From NCBI RefSeq assembly GCF_002929355.1, contig NZ_PJIR01000001.1:602028-666027 (forward strand): DNA of 64,000 nt, written 5' to 3'. Of the stretch, positions 1 to 8,275 are shown piece by piece. A program made the position numbers and the translations under genes. The stretch comes from Arthrobacter sp. B0490 (GTDB taxonomy: Bacteria; Actinomycetota; Actinomycetes; Actinomycetales; Micrococcaceae). Under the pieces are notes generated by a model. It did not search any database. It had not been told where the DNA came from and was given only the letters and a program-made list of their open reading frames with translations. Each line of letters starts with the position of its first letter. Position 1 is the first letter of the stretch.

Positions 1-714
1 GCGCCGGGTGCGCTCCCGGCGCCGGCCCAGCGGGACCCCGCACCCGCTGCCACGACCTCCGGTGCGGCGGCGGGCCCCACCGCGACGCCCTCTGCTTCCC
101 CTGCGCCTTCCCCTGCGGTCGGCCTCCACTCCGATCCGGGCGCCGTCGACGTCGTCGTGAACAAGCGACGCCCCCTGGTGCCCCTGGACTTCATCCCCGC
201 CGACCTGCGGCAGCCCGACGTCGCGACGGCCACGGAGAACGCCCTCCTCCGCTCCGACGTCGCCGCGGCCGTGGAAGGGATGTTCGCGGCGGCAGCGGAC
301 GACGGCGTGGCACTGACGCTCGTCAGTGGCTACCGCTCCTTCGCCGTCCAGGAGTCGACGTACGCCTCCTGGGTCGCGCAGTACGGTGACGCGGCGGGCG
401 CCGACACGGTCTCGGCGCGGCCCGGCTATTCCGAGCACCAGACGGGGCTCGCGTTCGACATCGGGCAGGCGGACGGCGCCTGCACGCTGGTCCTCTGCTT
501 CCGGGACACCCCCGCCGCCCGGTGGACGGCGACGCACGCCGCCGACTACGGCTTCGTCCTCCGCTATCCCCTGGGCTACCACGAGATCACGGGCTTCTCC
601 GCCGAGTCGTGGCACTTCCGGTACGTGGGCAAGGACGTCTCGCTCGCGATGAGAGCGGCAGGTACCCGGACGCTCGAGGAGCACTTCGGCCTGCCCGCGG
701 CGCCCTCCTACTGA
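1..714 (+). CDS. D-alanyl-D-alanine carboxypeptidase, VanY/M15 family (5' truncated by window edge)
   Basis: The frame is open from base 1, so the true start lies outside the window. About 40 visible N-terminal codons encode a Pro/Ala/Thr-rich linker, typical of the stretch between a signal peptide or lipid anchor and an exported catalytic domain. The peptidase domain begins near base 150. It shows the M15 zinc-site pattern: SGYRS, then SEHQTGLAFD (His codon 436-438, Asp codon 457-459), and a late WHFRY (His codon 613-615). The family trims the terminal D-Ala of peptidoglycan stem peptides outside the membrane. The stop codon lies in a perfect 12-bp tandem duplication (703-714 and 715-726), which supplies a second in-frame stop. 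The substrate (DD- versus LD-carboxypeptidase) cannot be fixed from sequence alone. Confidence 0.9.
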   Translation, partial: APGALPAPAQRDPAPAATTSGAAAGPTATPSASPAPSPAVGLHSDPGAVDVVVNKRRPLVPLDFIPADLRQPDVATATENALLRSDVAAAVEGMFAAAADDGVALTLVSGYRSFAVQESTYASWVAQYGDAAGADTVSARPGYSEHQTGLAFDIGQADGACTLVLCFRDTPAARWTATHAADYGFVLRYPLGYHEITGFSAESWHFRYVGKDVSLAMRAAGTRTLEEHFGLPAAPSY

Positions 715-719
715 CCCTC

Positions 720-1460
720 CTACTGACCCGGACCGCAGGGCAGGGCCACCCCCGTCTCCCCGGCCAGCACCCGGAGCAGATCGTCCTGGAAGCCGGTGTC
801 GTGCACGGCGTCGTGCGGCTCGCGGCGCCGCCGGTGGTACCAGTACCCGCCGCTCGCCGGCGCGTCCTGGTCGTCGGCCGTCGCCAGCCACACCTGTGTC
901 CGGTGGCCGAGGTCCAGGTCGTCGGGCGCGTTCGGACCACCCATCCGCGTGGGGACCCAGCCAGGATCGACGGCTGCGGCCCTCAGGTCGGGGCGTACCC
1001 GGGCCAGCGCTGCGACGAAGGCCGTGACGAAGAGTTTGCTGTCGCCGTAGGACCCGGGCGCGTCGCCGCGCCAGTCCACCCCCTCGAGCGTCGGCCGCCC
1101 GCCGTAGTGCGAGCCGCTGCTGAGGTAGACATGGCGTCGCGGAGCGTCGAGCAGGGCGGTGAGCAGGTACGGCGCGATCACGTTGACGGGCATCACGGCG
1201 TTGCCGCTCCAGACACCGGCATTGTGGATCACCGCGTCCAGTGGCTCCGCGGCGTTCAGGTCCGCGGCGATGCGTGCCACCGCGTCCCGATCCTCGAGAT
1301 CCCCCACGACCAGCTCGACACCCCGCGCCGTCAGGGCCGCGAGAGCCTCGGCACGGTCCTCGGTGCGGGCATGCGCGACGACGCCGTGACCCTGCTCCCG
1401 CAGGGTCTCCACCGCAGCCAGACCGAGGCCCTCGGTCGATCCGGTGACCAGCACCCTCAT
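720..1460 (-). CDS. short-chain dehydrogenase/reductase (SDR)
   Basis: A 246-aa protein with the classical SDR layout. It has an N-terminal Rossmann cofactor motif TGSTEGLG (residues 6-13), an NAG-type motif (HNAG, 79-82), a catalytic Ser region LSSGS (113-117) and a catalytic YxxxK written YGDSK (138-142). The family performs NAD(P)-dependent oxidation or reduction of alcohols, ketones or sugars in the cytosol. It converges tail to tail on the carboxypeptidase gene with a gap of only 5 bp. No neighbour points to a substrate, so the specific reaction is unknown. Confidence 0.85.
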   Translation of the reverse strand: MRVLVTGSTEGLGLAAVETLREQGHGVVAHARTEDRAEALAALTARGVELVVGDLEDRDAVARIAADLNAAEPLDAVIHNAGVWSGNAVMPVNVIAPYLLTALLDAPRRHVYLSSGSHYGGRPTLEGVDWRGDAPGSYGDSKLFVTAFVAALARVRPDLRAAAVDPGWVPTRMGGPNAPDDLDLGHRTQVWLATADDQDAPASGGYWYHRRRREPHDAVHDTGFQDDLLRVLAGETGVALPCGPGQ

Positions 1461-1696
1461 GATCGTGCCCGTCCGTAGGACCGCGGGTCCGTTGCGTGCA
1501 TCGTCCGCCTCCGTCGTCGAATCCCCACCGCCGGCGCATCACCGCGTCAGGAGCCCAGCATCACCCGCCGGCTGGTGGTCCGCAACACCGCGCTCCCGCC
1601 ACCGGGCCTGCCGGCGGACCGGCACGACCCCACGGCCGGATCCGCTCCGGTGAGGCCCACGACCTCACCGTGCCGACCCGGCACGGATAGGTGAAC
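1461..1696. other. intergenic stretch between SDR gene and narK promoter
   Basis: The gap between the SDR start (1460) and the narK start (1789) is about 330 bp. Its right part (1697-1750) holds the narK operator and promoter described separately. In 1461-1696 I see GC-rich sequence without a recognisable gene, RNA or strong hairpin; the SDR promoter must lie here but no clear hexamers stand out. Confidence 0.5.
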
Positions 1697-1750
1697 GTCA
1701 CGGAGCGTTTACGCAGCGCGCAGGGGACGGAAACGCGCGCTCACTAGCCT
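1697..1750 (+). promoter_or_regulatory. narK promoter with GlnR-type operator
   Basis: Half-sites at 11-bp steps read GTCAC (1697), TTTAC (1708), CGCAG (1719) and GAAAC (1730). The first and last match the published actinobacterial GlnR pattern gTnAC-n6-GaAAC-n6-GtnAC-n6-GaAAC exactly; the middle two are poor. A TAnnnT -10 box, TAGCCT, is at 1745-1750, 15 bp after the start of the last half-site. The nirB and nirD promoters share the same spacing. No good -35 hexamer is present, which fits an activator-dependent promoter. The predicted leader before the GTG start is about 32 nt. Confidence 0.5.
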
Positions 1751-1788
1751 CGGAGGGAAGCAGCCACACCAGCCCCTGGAGGACTTCC

Positions 1789-3201
1789 GTGAGCATCGAC
1801 GAAGCAGCATCTCCCGCACTGGCGACAGCGGCCCCCGCACCTGTCGCGAGCGCGCCCCCGCTGGTCCACCGCCCCGGCCGATGGATCGACAACTGGGACG
1901 CCGAGGACACCACCCAGTGGAACAGTGGCGGCAAGTCCATCGCCCGGCGCAACCTGCAGTGGTCGATCGCCTGCGAGTTCCTCGGATTCGTGGTCTGGCA
2001 GCTGTGGTCGATCGTCGTGGTGTACCTGCCGGCGGCGGGCTTCACCTTCACCACCTCGCAGATCTTCTGGCTGATCTCCATGCCGTCGCTCGTCGGCGCG
2101 ACGCTGCGCATCCCCTACACGTTCATGGTGCCGAGGCTGGGGGGCCGGAACTGGACCATCATCTCCGCCCTCCTCCTGCTGATCCCGACCATCGGTCTCG
2201 GACTGTGCGTCTCGAACCCCGAGACCCCGTTCGGGGTGATGCTCGCCGTCGCCGCGCTGGCTGGCTTCGGCGGCGGCAACTTCGCGAGCTCGATGGCGAA
2301 CATCACGTTCTTCTTCCCCGCCCGGGAGAAGGGGTGGGCGCTCGGACTGAACGCGGCCGGCGGCAACCTCGGCGCCGCCGTCGCGCAACTGGTGGTGCCC
2401 ATCGTCGTCGCCCTCGGCGCTGCCGCGACACTGGACCTGCCCCTCGCCGGCTGGATCTGGGTGCCCCTGATCCTCGCCGCCGCCTTCGGTGCGTGGAAGT
2501 TCATGGACAACCTCTCCAGCGCCAGGAGTGATCTCGCAGGGTCGCTCGCGGCCGTCCGGGAACCGCACCTGTGGATCATGGCGCTGCTCTACATCGGTAC
2601 CTTCGGGTCGTTCATCGGGTTCGCCGGGGTCTTCCCGAAGCTGATCGTCGATTCCTTCCCCGCCTTCTCGACGATCGCCATGGGGCCCGCCACGCTGTCC
2701 CTCGCGTTCCTCGGCCCCCTCGTCGGATCCCTCGCCCGGCCCTTCGGCGGCCGCCTCGCGGACCGGTTCGGCGGAGCAGCGATCACCGTGTGCGCCTTCG
2801 CGGTCATGGCCGCGATCGCCCTGGCCGTCGTCTGGACGCTCCCCCTCTCGAACTTCTGGCTCTTCCTCGGCCTCTTCCTCGTCCTCTTCGCGGCGGCGGG
2901 TGCGGGCAACGGAGCGACCTACCGCATGATCCCCGTCATCTTCGCCCGGCGGGGAGCCGCAGCGGGATCCGAACTCCGCGAATCGGTGAGCACCGCCCGC
3001 AAGTCCGCCGCCGCCCTCGGGCTGATCTCGGCGGTCGGCGCCTACGGCGGCTTCCTCATCCCGCAGGTCCTGAACGCCTCGAAGGGCGCCTCGGGCAGCT
3101 ACGAGGGAGCGTTCTACGGCTTCGTCGGCGGATACGTCCTGATGCTCGCCGTCACCTGGTTCTTCTACCTCCGCCGCTCCTCGACCCTCGGCAAGGTCTG
3201 A
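1789..3201 (+). CDS. narK: nitrate/nitrite transporter, MFS (NNP family)
   Basis: A 470-aa integral membrane protein with the hydrophobic pattern of a 12-helix major facilitator. The nitrate/nitrite porter signature lies around residues 158-195: GGGNFASSMANITFFFP, followed by KGWALGLNAAGGNLG. A membrane-embedded Arg typical of anion binding is at LRIPY (residue 107). The soluble N-terminus of about 55 residues is Ala/Pro-rich. GTG at 1789 is chosen because TGGAGGA sits 5 bp upstream (1777-1783). It is first in an operon with the nitrate reductase catalytic and electron-transfer genes, so its likely job is nitrate uptake, possibly with nitrite export. Expression is probably controlled by the GlnR-type operator at 1697-1734. 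Confidence 0.93.
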   Translation: MSIDEAASPALATAAPAPVASAPPLVHRPGRWIDNWDAEDTTQWNSGGKSIARRNLQWSIACEFLGFVVWQLWSIVVVYLPAAGFTFTTSQIFWLISMPSLVGATLRIPYTFMVPRLGGRNWTIISALLLLIPTIGLGLCVSNPETPFGVMLAVAALAGFGGGNFASSMANITFFFPAREKGWALGLNAAGGNLGAAVAQLVVPIVVALGAAATLDLPLAGWIWVPLILAAAFGAWKFMDNLSSARSDLAGSLAAVREPHLWIMALLYIGTFGSFIGFAGVFPKLIVDSFPAFSTIAMGPATLSLAFLGPLVGSLARPFGGRLADRFGGAAITVCAFAVMAAIALAVVWTLPLSNFWLFLGLFLVLFAAAGAGNGATYRMIPVIFARRGAAAGSELRESVSTARKSAAALGLISAVGAYGGFLIPQVLNASKGASGSYEGAFYGFVGGYVLMLAVTWFFYLRRSSTLGKV

Positions 3202-3204
3202 CCG

Positions 3205-5361
3205 ATGCAGCAGGCCGGGACCGGACAGCACACGCACTGCCCCTACTGCGCCCTCCAGTGCGCCATGACCGTCACCGCAGGCACGCACGACGGCGGCGCC
3301 TCCGTCGACGCGCGCGACTTCCCGACCAACAGGGGCGGACTGTGCCGCAAGGGCTGGTCCGCCGCGGAGCTGCTCGCCCACCCCGACCGCCTCACCGCAC
3401 CGCTCCTCCGGGACGCCGACGGCGTCCTGCGGGAAGCCCCGTGGGACACAGTCCTGCAGCTCATCGGCGATCGTGTCCGGGACATCCAGGCCCGGCACGG
3501 CCGGGACGCCGTCGCGGTGTTCGGGGGCGGCGGACTCACCAACGAGAAGGCCTACACGCTCGGCAAGTTCGCCCGCCTCGCGCTGCGCACGTCCCGCATC
3601 GACTACAACGGACGCTTCTGCATGTCGTCGGCGGCCGCCGCGGGCAACCGGGCGTTCGGCGTGGACCGCGGCCTCCCCTTCCCCCTCGAGGACCTCGGTG
3701 CCGCCTCCGTGGTCCTGCTCCTCGGCTCGAACGCGGCGGACACCATGCCACCCTTCGTCCAGCACCTGCGGGGGGCGCAGGCCGCGGGCGGCCTGGTCGT
3801 CGTCGACCCTCGGCGTTCCGCGACCGCCCGCCTCACCGACCAGGGCAGGGGCGTCCACCTCCAGCCCACCCCCGGCACCGACCTCGTCCTGCTTCTCGGC
3901 CTGGCCCACGTCGTGGTGGCCGAGGGACTGGAGGACCGCCGCTTCCTCGAGGCGCGGGCCAGCGGGTACGACGACGTGACGCGCGGCCTCGCACGGTGGT
4001 GGCCGGAACGGGTGCAGGGCATCACGGGTGTCCCCGCCGCCTCCCTCCGCGCCGTGGCGAGGCTCCTCGCCGCCGGTGCCCGACGTGGTGCGGAGGGCGG
4101 CCACGGTGCCTACATCCTGACCGGACGGGGGATCGAGCAGCACGCGGACGGCACCGACACCACGACGGCCGCGGTCAACCTCGCGCTGCTCCTCGGGCTG
4201 CCGGGCACCGCGCACAGCGGCTACGGGACCCTGACGGGCCAGGGCAACGGGCAGGGCGGCCGGGAGCACGGGCAGAAGGCGGACCAGCTGCCCGGCTACC
4301 GGAAGATCACCGACCCGGCGGCGCGGGCCCACGTCGCCGGGGTCTGGGGCGTCCCGGAGGAGGCGATCCCCGGGCCCGGCCTGCCCGCCGTCGAACTCCT
4401 CGCCTCGCTCGGCAAGCCCGGCGGCACGCACTGCCTCTTCGTGCACGGTGCGAACGTCGCGGTCTCCGCGCCCGACGCCGCGACGGTCGTCGACGGCCTG
4501 CGCTCCCTCGACCTCCTCGTCGTGTCCGACTTCTTCCTGTCGGAGACCGCCGCGCTGGCCGATGTGGTCCTGCCGGTCCTGCAGTGGGCGGAGGAGGAGG
4601 GCACGGTGACGAACCTGGAGGGCAGGGTCCTGCGCCGCCGCCCGGCCGTCGGGCCGCCCCCCGGTGCCCGCAGCGAGCTGTGGATCATGCAGGAGCTCGC
4701 CCGTCTGCTCGAGGCGCCCTCCCTGTTCAGCGAGGACCCGTCCACCATGTTCGACGAACTCGCCCGCGCCAGCGCCGGCGGCCTCGCCGACTACTCGGGA
4801 CTCGACTACGGGGTGCTCGACGGCGCCGACCCCGCGTACTGGCCGTACCCGGCGGGCTCCACGGGGACGCCGCGCCTGTTCCTCGGCGCCTTCGCCCACC
4901 CCGGCGGGCGCGCCGTCCTGGTTCCCGTCTCCCCGCGGGCCGGCACCGCGGCGGCCCGCACGCCCGCCCCGCTGCTCCTGGCCACGGGCCGGCTCCTCGA
5001 GCACTACCAGTCGGGCACCCAGACCCGCCGCGTCCCGGCGCTGCTCGCGGCGCAGCCGGCCGCACGGCTCCAGCTCCACCCGTCCACCGCGCACGACCTC
5101 GGCATCGCGCAGGGCGACCCCGTGGTCGTGACGAGTGCCCAGGGCGAGGCCCGGGCGCTGGCGGACCTGACCCCCGACATCCGCCAGGACACGGTCTTCC
5201 TGGCCTTCCACTTCGCGGACGCCGGCTCCGCGAACCGTCTGACGGGCAGCGCCACCGACCCGGTGTCGGGCATGCCGGAGTTCAAGACGACACCCGTCGG
5301 CGTGACGCGCCTGGACTCCGCCGATCCCCTGCACGCCGCCCGACTGGAGGTCGTCGCTTGA
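3205..5361 (+). CDS. nasC: assimilatory nitrate reductase, molybdopterin catalytic subunit
   Basis: A 718-aa cytoplasmic protein of the molybdopterin oxidoreductase family. The N-terminus carries a [4Fe-4S] ligand set HCPYCALQC...GLCRKGW (C12, C15, C19, C47). Molybdopterin-binding segments follow, and a C-terminal MopB-CT/dinucleotide-binding barrel ends near GSATDPVSGMPEFK. It lacks a twin-arginine signal, consistent with the assimilatory rather than the periplasmic (Nap) enzyme. It reduces nitrate to nitrite at bis-MGD molybdenum. The ATG lies 3 bp after the narK stop, so translation is coupled. It has no C-terminal BFD-like [2Fe-2S] domain; that domain is on the next gene, the likely electron donor subunit. 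Confidence 0.92.
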   Translation: MQQAGTGQHTHCPYCALQCAMTVTAGTHDGGASVDARDFPTNRGGLCRKGWSAAELLAHPDRLTAPLLRDADGVLREAPWDTVLQLIGDRVRDIQARHGRDAVAVFGGGGLTNEKAYTLGKFARLALRTSRIDYNGRFCMSSAAAAGNRAFGVDRGLPFPLEDLGAASVVLLLGSNAADTMPPFVQHLRGAQAAGGLVVVDPRRSATARLTDQGRGVHLQPTPGTDLVLLLGLAHVVVAEGLEDRRFLEARASGYDDVTRGLARWWPERVQGITGVPAASLRAVARLLAAGARRGAEGGHGAYILTGRGIEQHADGTDTTTAAVNLALLLGLPGTAHSGYGTLTGQGNGQGGREHGQKADQLPGYRKITDPAARAHVAGVWGVPEEAIPGPGLPAVELLASLGKPGGTHCLFVHGANVAVSAPDAATVVDGLRSLDLLVVSDFFLSETAALADVVLPVLQWAEEEGTVTNLEGRVLRRRPAVGPPPGARSELWIMQELARLLEAPSLFSEDPSTMFDELARASAGGLADYSGLDYGVLDGADPAYWPYPAGSTGTPRLFLGAFAHPGGRAVLVPVSPRAGTAAARTPAPLLLATGRLLEHYQSGTQTRRVPALLAAQPAARLQLHPSTAHDLGIAQGDPVVVTSAQGEARALADLTPDIRQDTVFLAFHFADAGSANRLTGSATDPVSGMPEFKTTPVGVTRLDSADPLHAARLEVVA

Positions 5362-6926
5362 ATCCGTCCGAGCCCCTCGTCCCGTCCCGCGTCGTCGTCG
5401 TGGGCTTCGGGCCCGTCGCGGCGCGCCTCGTCGAACACCTCGAGCCCCTCGTCGCCGCGGGTCGGGTCGCCCTGACCGTTCTCGGACAGGAGCCCGACGC
5501 CGCCTACAACCGGGTGCTCGTCGCCGATGTCGCCGTCGGCCGCACCAGCGAGGCCGCCATCGGGCTCGCGGACACGGACACCCTCCGGGCGACGGGCATC
5601 GACGTGCGCCTCGGCGCTCGCGTCGACCGGATCGACCGGCCCTTCCGGCGCGTGCTGCTGACCGACGGCGAGGCGGTCGACTACGACCGGCTGGTCCTCG
5701 CGACAGGGTCACGGCCCGTCCGTCCGCGGCTCACGGGGCTGGAGGGGCCGGCCGGGTCCGACGACGCGCACCTGCTGCCGCCGGGCGTCAGCTTCCTCCG
5801 CGACCTCTCCGATGCCCGGACCGTGGCCGCCGCGCTCGCGGCGCAGCAGCGGATCGTGGTGCTGGGCGGCGGCATCCTCGGCATCGAGGCAGCCCTCGCG
5901 GCGGCGGAGGAGGGCGGGCGCGTGACCCTCGTGCATCACGGCCGGTCCCCCATGGAGCGGCTCCTCGGGGACGGTGCCCGGGTACTGGCGACGGCGCTGC
6001 GGCAGGCCGGCATCACCGTGGTGGCCGGGACGTCCACGGGGATCGAGCTGGAGCACGGGCACTTCGCGGGTGTCCGGCTGGAGGGCGGCGTCCGGGTCGA
6101 CGGCGGGGCGCTCGTGCTCGCCTGCGGCGTGCGTCCGCGCACCGAGCTCGCCGAGGGCTGTGACCTGGCGGTCGCGGACGGCATCCTCGTGGACCACACG
6201 CTGCGCGCGGTCGGCATGGAGGACATCTGGGCGATCGGCGACTGCGCGGAGGTGTGCTGCCTCCGCAGCTCCTGCAGGGCCTGCGCGGGCGCCACCGCAC
6301 CCCAGGGCCTCATCGGCCCGGGCTGGCAGCAGGCGGACGACGTCGGGGCGGCCTTCGTGGCGGACCTGTCGGGCGACGGGGGCGTGCCCCTGACCGGATT
6401 CCGATCCGCACCCGACCCGGGACCCGGCGTGCGGCGCGACCCCGTCGTCGTGCTGAAGGCCCGGGGCGTCGACGCCGTGGTCGCCGGTGAGACGGACGCC
6501 GATCCCTGGACGGTGGAGCCCGGACTCGCGGTGGCCGAGTGGGCCGACCCGGGTCACGGACGCTACGCGAAGATGGTTACCCGCGACGGGGTCCTGACCG
6601 GCCTCGTCTGCGTCGGGATGCCGCGCACGGGTGCCGAACTGATCCTCCTGTTCGAGCGGGGCAGCGAACTCCCGGCGGACCGCTCCAGCCTGCTGCGGCT
6701 CGACAGCGCCGAGGGGCTGCTGACCGCATCGCCTCCCGGACCCGCCGCCACCCTCTGCCGGTGTGCGGGGGTCACCCGCGGCACGGTCCAGGACTCCGTG
6801 GCGGCCGGCTGCACCTCCGTGCAGGACGTCTCCGCCGTCACCCGGGCCGGCACCGGCTGCGGCGGGTGCCACGACGGCATCCGGGCCGTCATCGAACAGC
6901 ACTTCGCCGCAGCGGTCGCATCGTGA
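5358..6926 (+). CDS. nasB: FAD/NAD(P)-dependent nitrate reductase electron-transfer subunit (NasB/NirB-N-like)
   Basis: A 522-aa flavoprotein started at TTG 5358, which overlaps the nasC stop as TTGA. An internal GTG would cut into the first beta strand. Visible parts are an FAD Rossmann motif (VVVVGFGPVAARL), LATGSRPVRP, an NAD(P) motif VVLGGGILGIEA, and the second FAD motif AIGDCAE near residue 295. A C-terminal BFD-like [2Fe-2S] domain has CRC (C467, C469) and CGGC (C501, C504). It resembles the N-terminal half of NirB without the siroheme part. Its place beside nasC implies transfer of NAD(P)H electrons to the molybdoenzyme. After AIGDCAE there is a cysteine-rich insertion (C300, C301, C306, C309). 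Specific partner and gene symbol are inferred. Confidence 0.82.
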   Translation: MNPSEPLVPSRVVVVGFGPVAARLVEHLEPLVAAGRVALTVLGQEPDAAYNRVLVADVAVGRTSEAAIGLADTDTLRATGIDVRLGARVDRIDRPFRRVLLTDGEAVDYDRLVLATGSRPVRPRLTGLEGPAGSDDAHLLPPGVSFLRDLSDARTVAAALAAQQRIVVLGGGILGIEAALAAAEEGGRVTLVHHGRSPMERLLGDGARVLATALRQAGITVVAGTSTGIELEHGHFAGVRLEGGVRVDGGALVLACGVRPRTELAEGCDLAVADGILVDHTLRAVGMEDIWAIGDCAEVCCLRSSCRACAGATAPQGLIGPGWQQADDVGAAFVADLSGDGGVPLTGFRSAPDPGPGVRRDPVVVLKARGVDAVVAGETDADPWTVEPGLAVAEWADPGHGRYAKMVTRDGVLTGLVCVGMPRTGAELILLFERGSELPADRSSLLRLDSAEGLLTASPPGPAATLCRCAGVTRGTVQDSVAAGCTSVQDVSAVTRAGTGCGGCHDGIRAVIEQHFAAAVAS

Positions 6927-6985
6927 CGCCGGTGCCGATCCGGCAGCCCGGGCGCAGCCGGCGTGACATCGTGACGCCGGTGCCG
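6919..6985. repeat. 19-bp direct repeat spanning the nasB stop
   Basis: CATCGTGACGCCGGTGCCG occurs at 6919-6937, where it includes the nasB TGA, and again at 6967-6985, offset by 48 bp. Between them, CCGGCGT (6958-6964) is complementary to ACGCCGG in both copies (6926-6932 and 6974-6980), so two mutually exclusive hairpins are possible. The position between convergent genes suggests transcript-end function, but no U-tract follows. Confidence 0.55.
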
Positions 6986-7153
6986 GCTCGAGGACCCGTG
7001 CGCTGCAGCGATCGCGTCAGGACGCGGCGACCGCTCGAGAGCCCGTGCGCCAACCGGAGGACTCCGTGGACGGGCACGCCTGCTGCGTCGGCGCCTGCGT
7101 CACCCTGCAGGACCCCCCGGGGCTCGATGCGCAGGAGCCGGGTGCTGCGCGCG

Positions 7154-8275
7154 TCAGACGTTCAGCCGGTACCCCCGCTTGACGACCGTCTCGATCAGGG
7201 CCGGGTCGGGCAGTGACTTCCGCAGGCGGTTGACGCTCATGTCGAGGGCGTGGCCCGCACCGGTGGGGGTGAGGAGGTTCGTCAGGGCCTCCCGGCTCAG
7301 GACAGCGCCGCGCGCCGACAGCAGGGCCTTGAAGAGCACCAGCTGCGCGGGCGCGAGGTCCACCCGGGCGTCGTCCACCCGCACGGACCGTCCTCGCACC
7401 TCGACCTGCCCGGAGCGCGTGCGGAGATGCTCCACGTGGTGCTCCGCGAGGTGGTCGCAGACGAGCCGGATGAGCGCGCCCATGCGGAACCGCTCGGGGA
7501 CGATCGGCGTGATGCCGGCGTCGAGCAGCGGCTGCGCCGTCACAGGGCCGACGGCGGCGGCGAGGACGCCGTGCCGGAACCTGTGCACCAGGTCCTCCTG
7601 CATGCCCTGCTCGGCCGCGGTGCTGAACATGGCGTCGACCGCCGGCGCGCTCGTGAAGGTGACGCAGTCGAGCTGCCCGGTGCACACGGCCTCGATGAGC
7701 CGGGGCAGGCGTTCGGAGCCCTCCGGCTTGATCCACCGGTAGGGCGTGACGGTGAGCAGCGTGGCGCCCGCGTCCCGGAGCCGTTCGAGCTGGTGCTCGT
7801 CGGCGTAGGCGTGCAGCTGGACGCCGATCGTCAGGCCCGCGAGGTCCTCCTGCAGCAGCTGGTCCACGAGGGTCGCCGTCGTCTCGTCGGAGCTGATGCC
7901 GGCGTCGTCCAGCCCTGCCGCACGCACCGCTCCCCTGGCCTTCGGACCGCGGACGTAGATCCGGCCGCTCCCGAGGACGTCGAGGAGGTCGTCGCCCAGT
8001 CCTGCGGCGTCGGCGGCCTCGAACCAGCGGCGCATCCCGTACGCGGTCGTGATGATGAAGAGGTCAGGGCGCGCCGACACCACGGCGGCCGTGTCCGCGA
8101 GGAGCGCCACGTCCTCCGCGATCGGCGCGATCTTCAGCGCCGGTGCGTGGAAGACGGACGCGCCCCGCCGCTCGAGCGCGTCGATCAGGTCGCCGGACCG
8201 GCGGTCCGACGTCACGCCGATGCGGAATCCGGCCAGCTGGCCCCCGGGTCCGTCGGAGCGGATGGCCTCGGTCAT
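7154..8275 (-). CDS. hemD: uroporphyrinogen-III synthase fused to winged-helix DNA-binding domain (NnaR-like regulator)
   Basis: A 373-aa two-part protein. Residues 1 to about 265 form a HemD fold (opening FRIGVTSDRRSGDLIDALER and ending near DAGITPIVPERFRMGALI). Residues from about 280 form an OmpR/PhoB-type winged helix (LFKALLSARGAVLSREAL, then DMSVNRLRKSLPDP, ending VVKRGYRLNV). In Streptomyces a protein of this architecture, NnaR, acts with GlnR on nitrate/nitrite genes. Here it lies in the same operon as cobA and nirB, overlapping cobA by 4 bp, which supports a regulatory role in nitrite assimilation. Whether it still makes uroporphyrinogen III is uncertain; HemD active sites are poorly conserved. 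Confidence 0.85.
   Translation of the reverse strand: MTEAIRSDGPGGQLAGFRIGVTSDRRSGDLIDALERRGASVFHAPALKIAPIAEDVALLADTAAVVSARPDLFIITTAYGMRRWFEAADAAGLGDDLLDVLGSGRIYVRGPKARGAVRAAGLDDAGISSDETTATLVDQLLQEDLAGLTIGVQLHAYADEHQLERLRDAGATLLTVTPYRWIKPEGSERLPRLIEAVCTGQLDCVTFTSAPAVDAMFSTAAEQGMQEDLVHRFRHGVLAAAVGPVTAQPLLDAGITPIVPERFRMGALIRLVCDHLAEHHVEHLRTRSGQVEVRGRSVRVDDARVDLAPAQLVLFKALLSARGAVLSREALTNLLTPTGAGHALDMSVNRLRKSLPDPALIETVVKRGYRLNV

Noticed and set aside
2571..5357. Very long open frame on the plus strand in front of the nasB reading frame
   Set aside because: It overlaps narK and nasC in another frame and translates to Arg/Pro/Gly-rich sequence, a GC-rich shadow. Only the part from 5358 is real.
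1744..5712. Long minus-strand open frame of about 1300 codons opposite narK and nasC
   Set aside because: Its sequence is low-complexity Arg/Gly/Glu and lies antisense to well-recognised genes; no ribosome site or domain.
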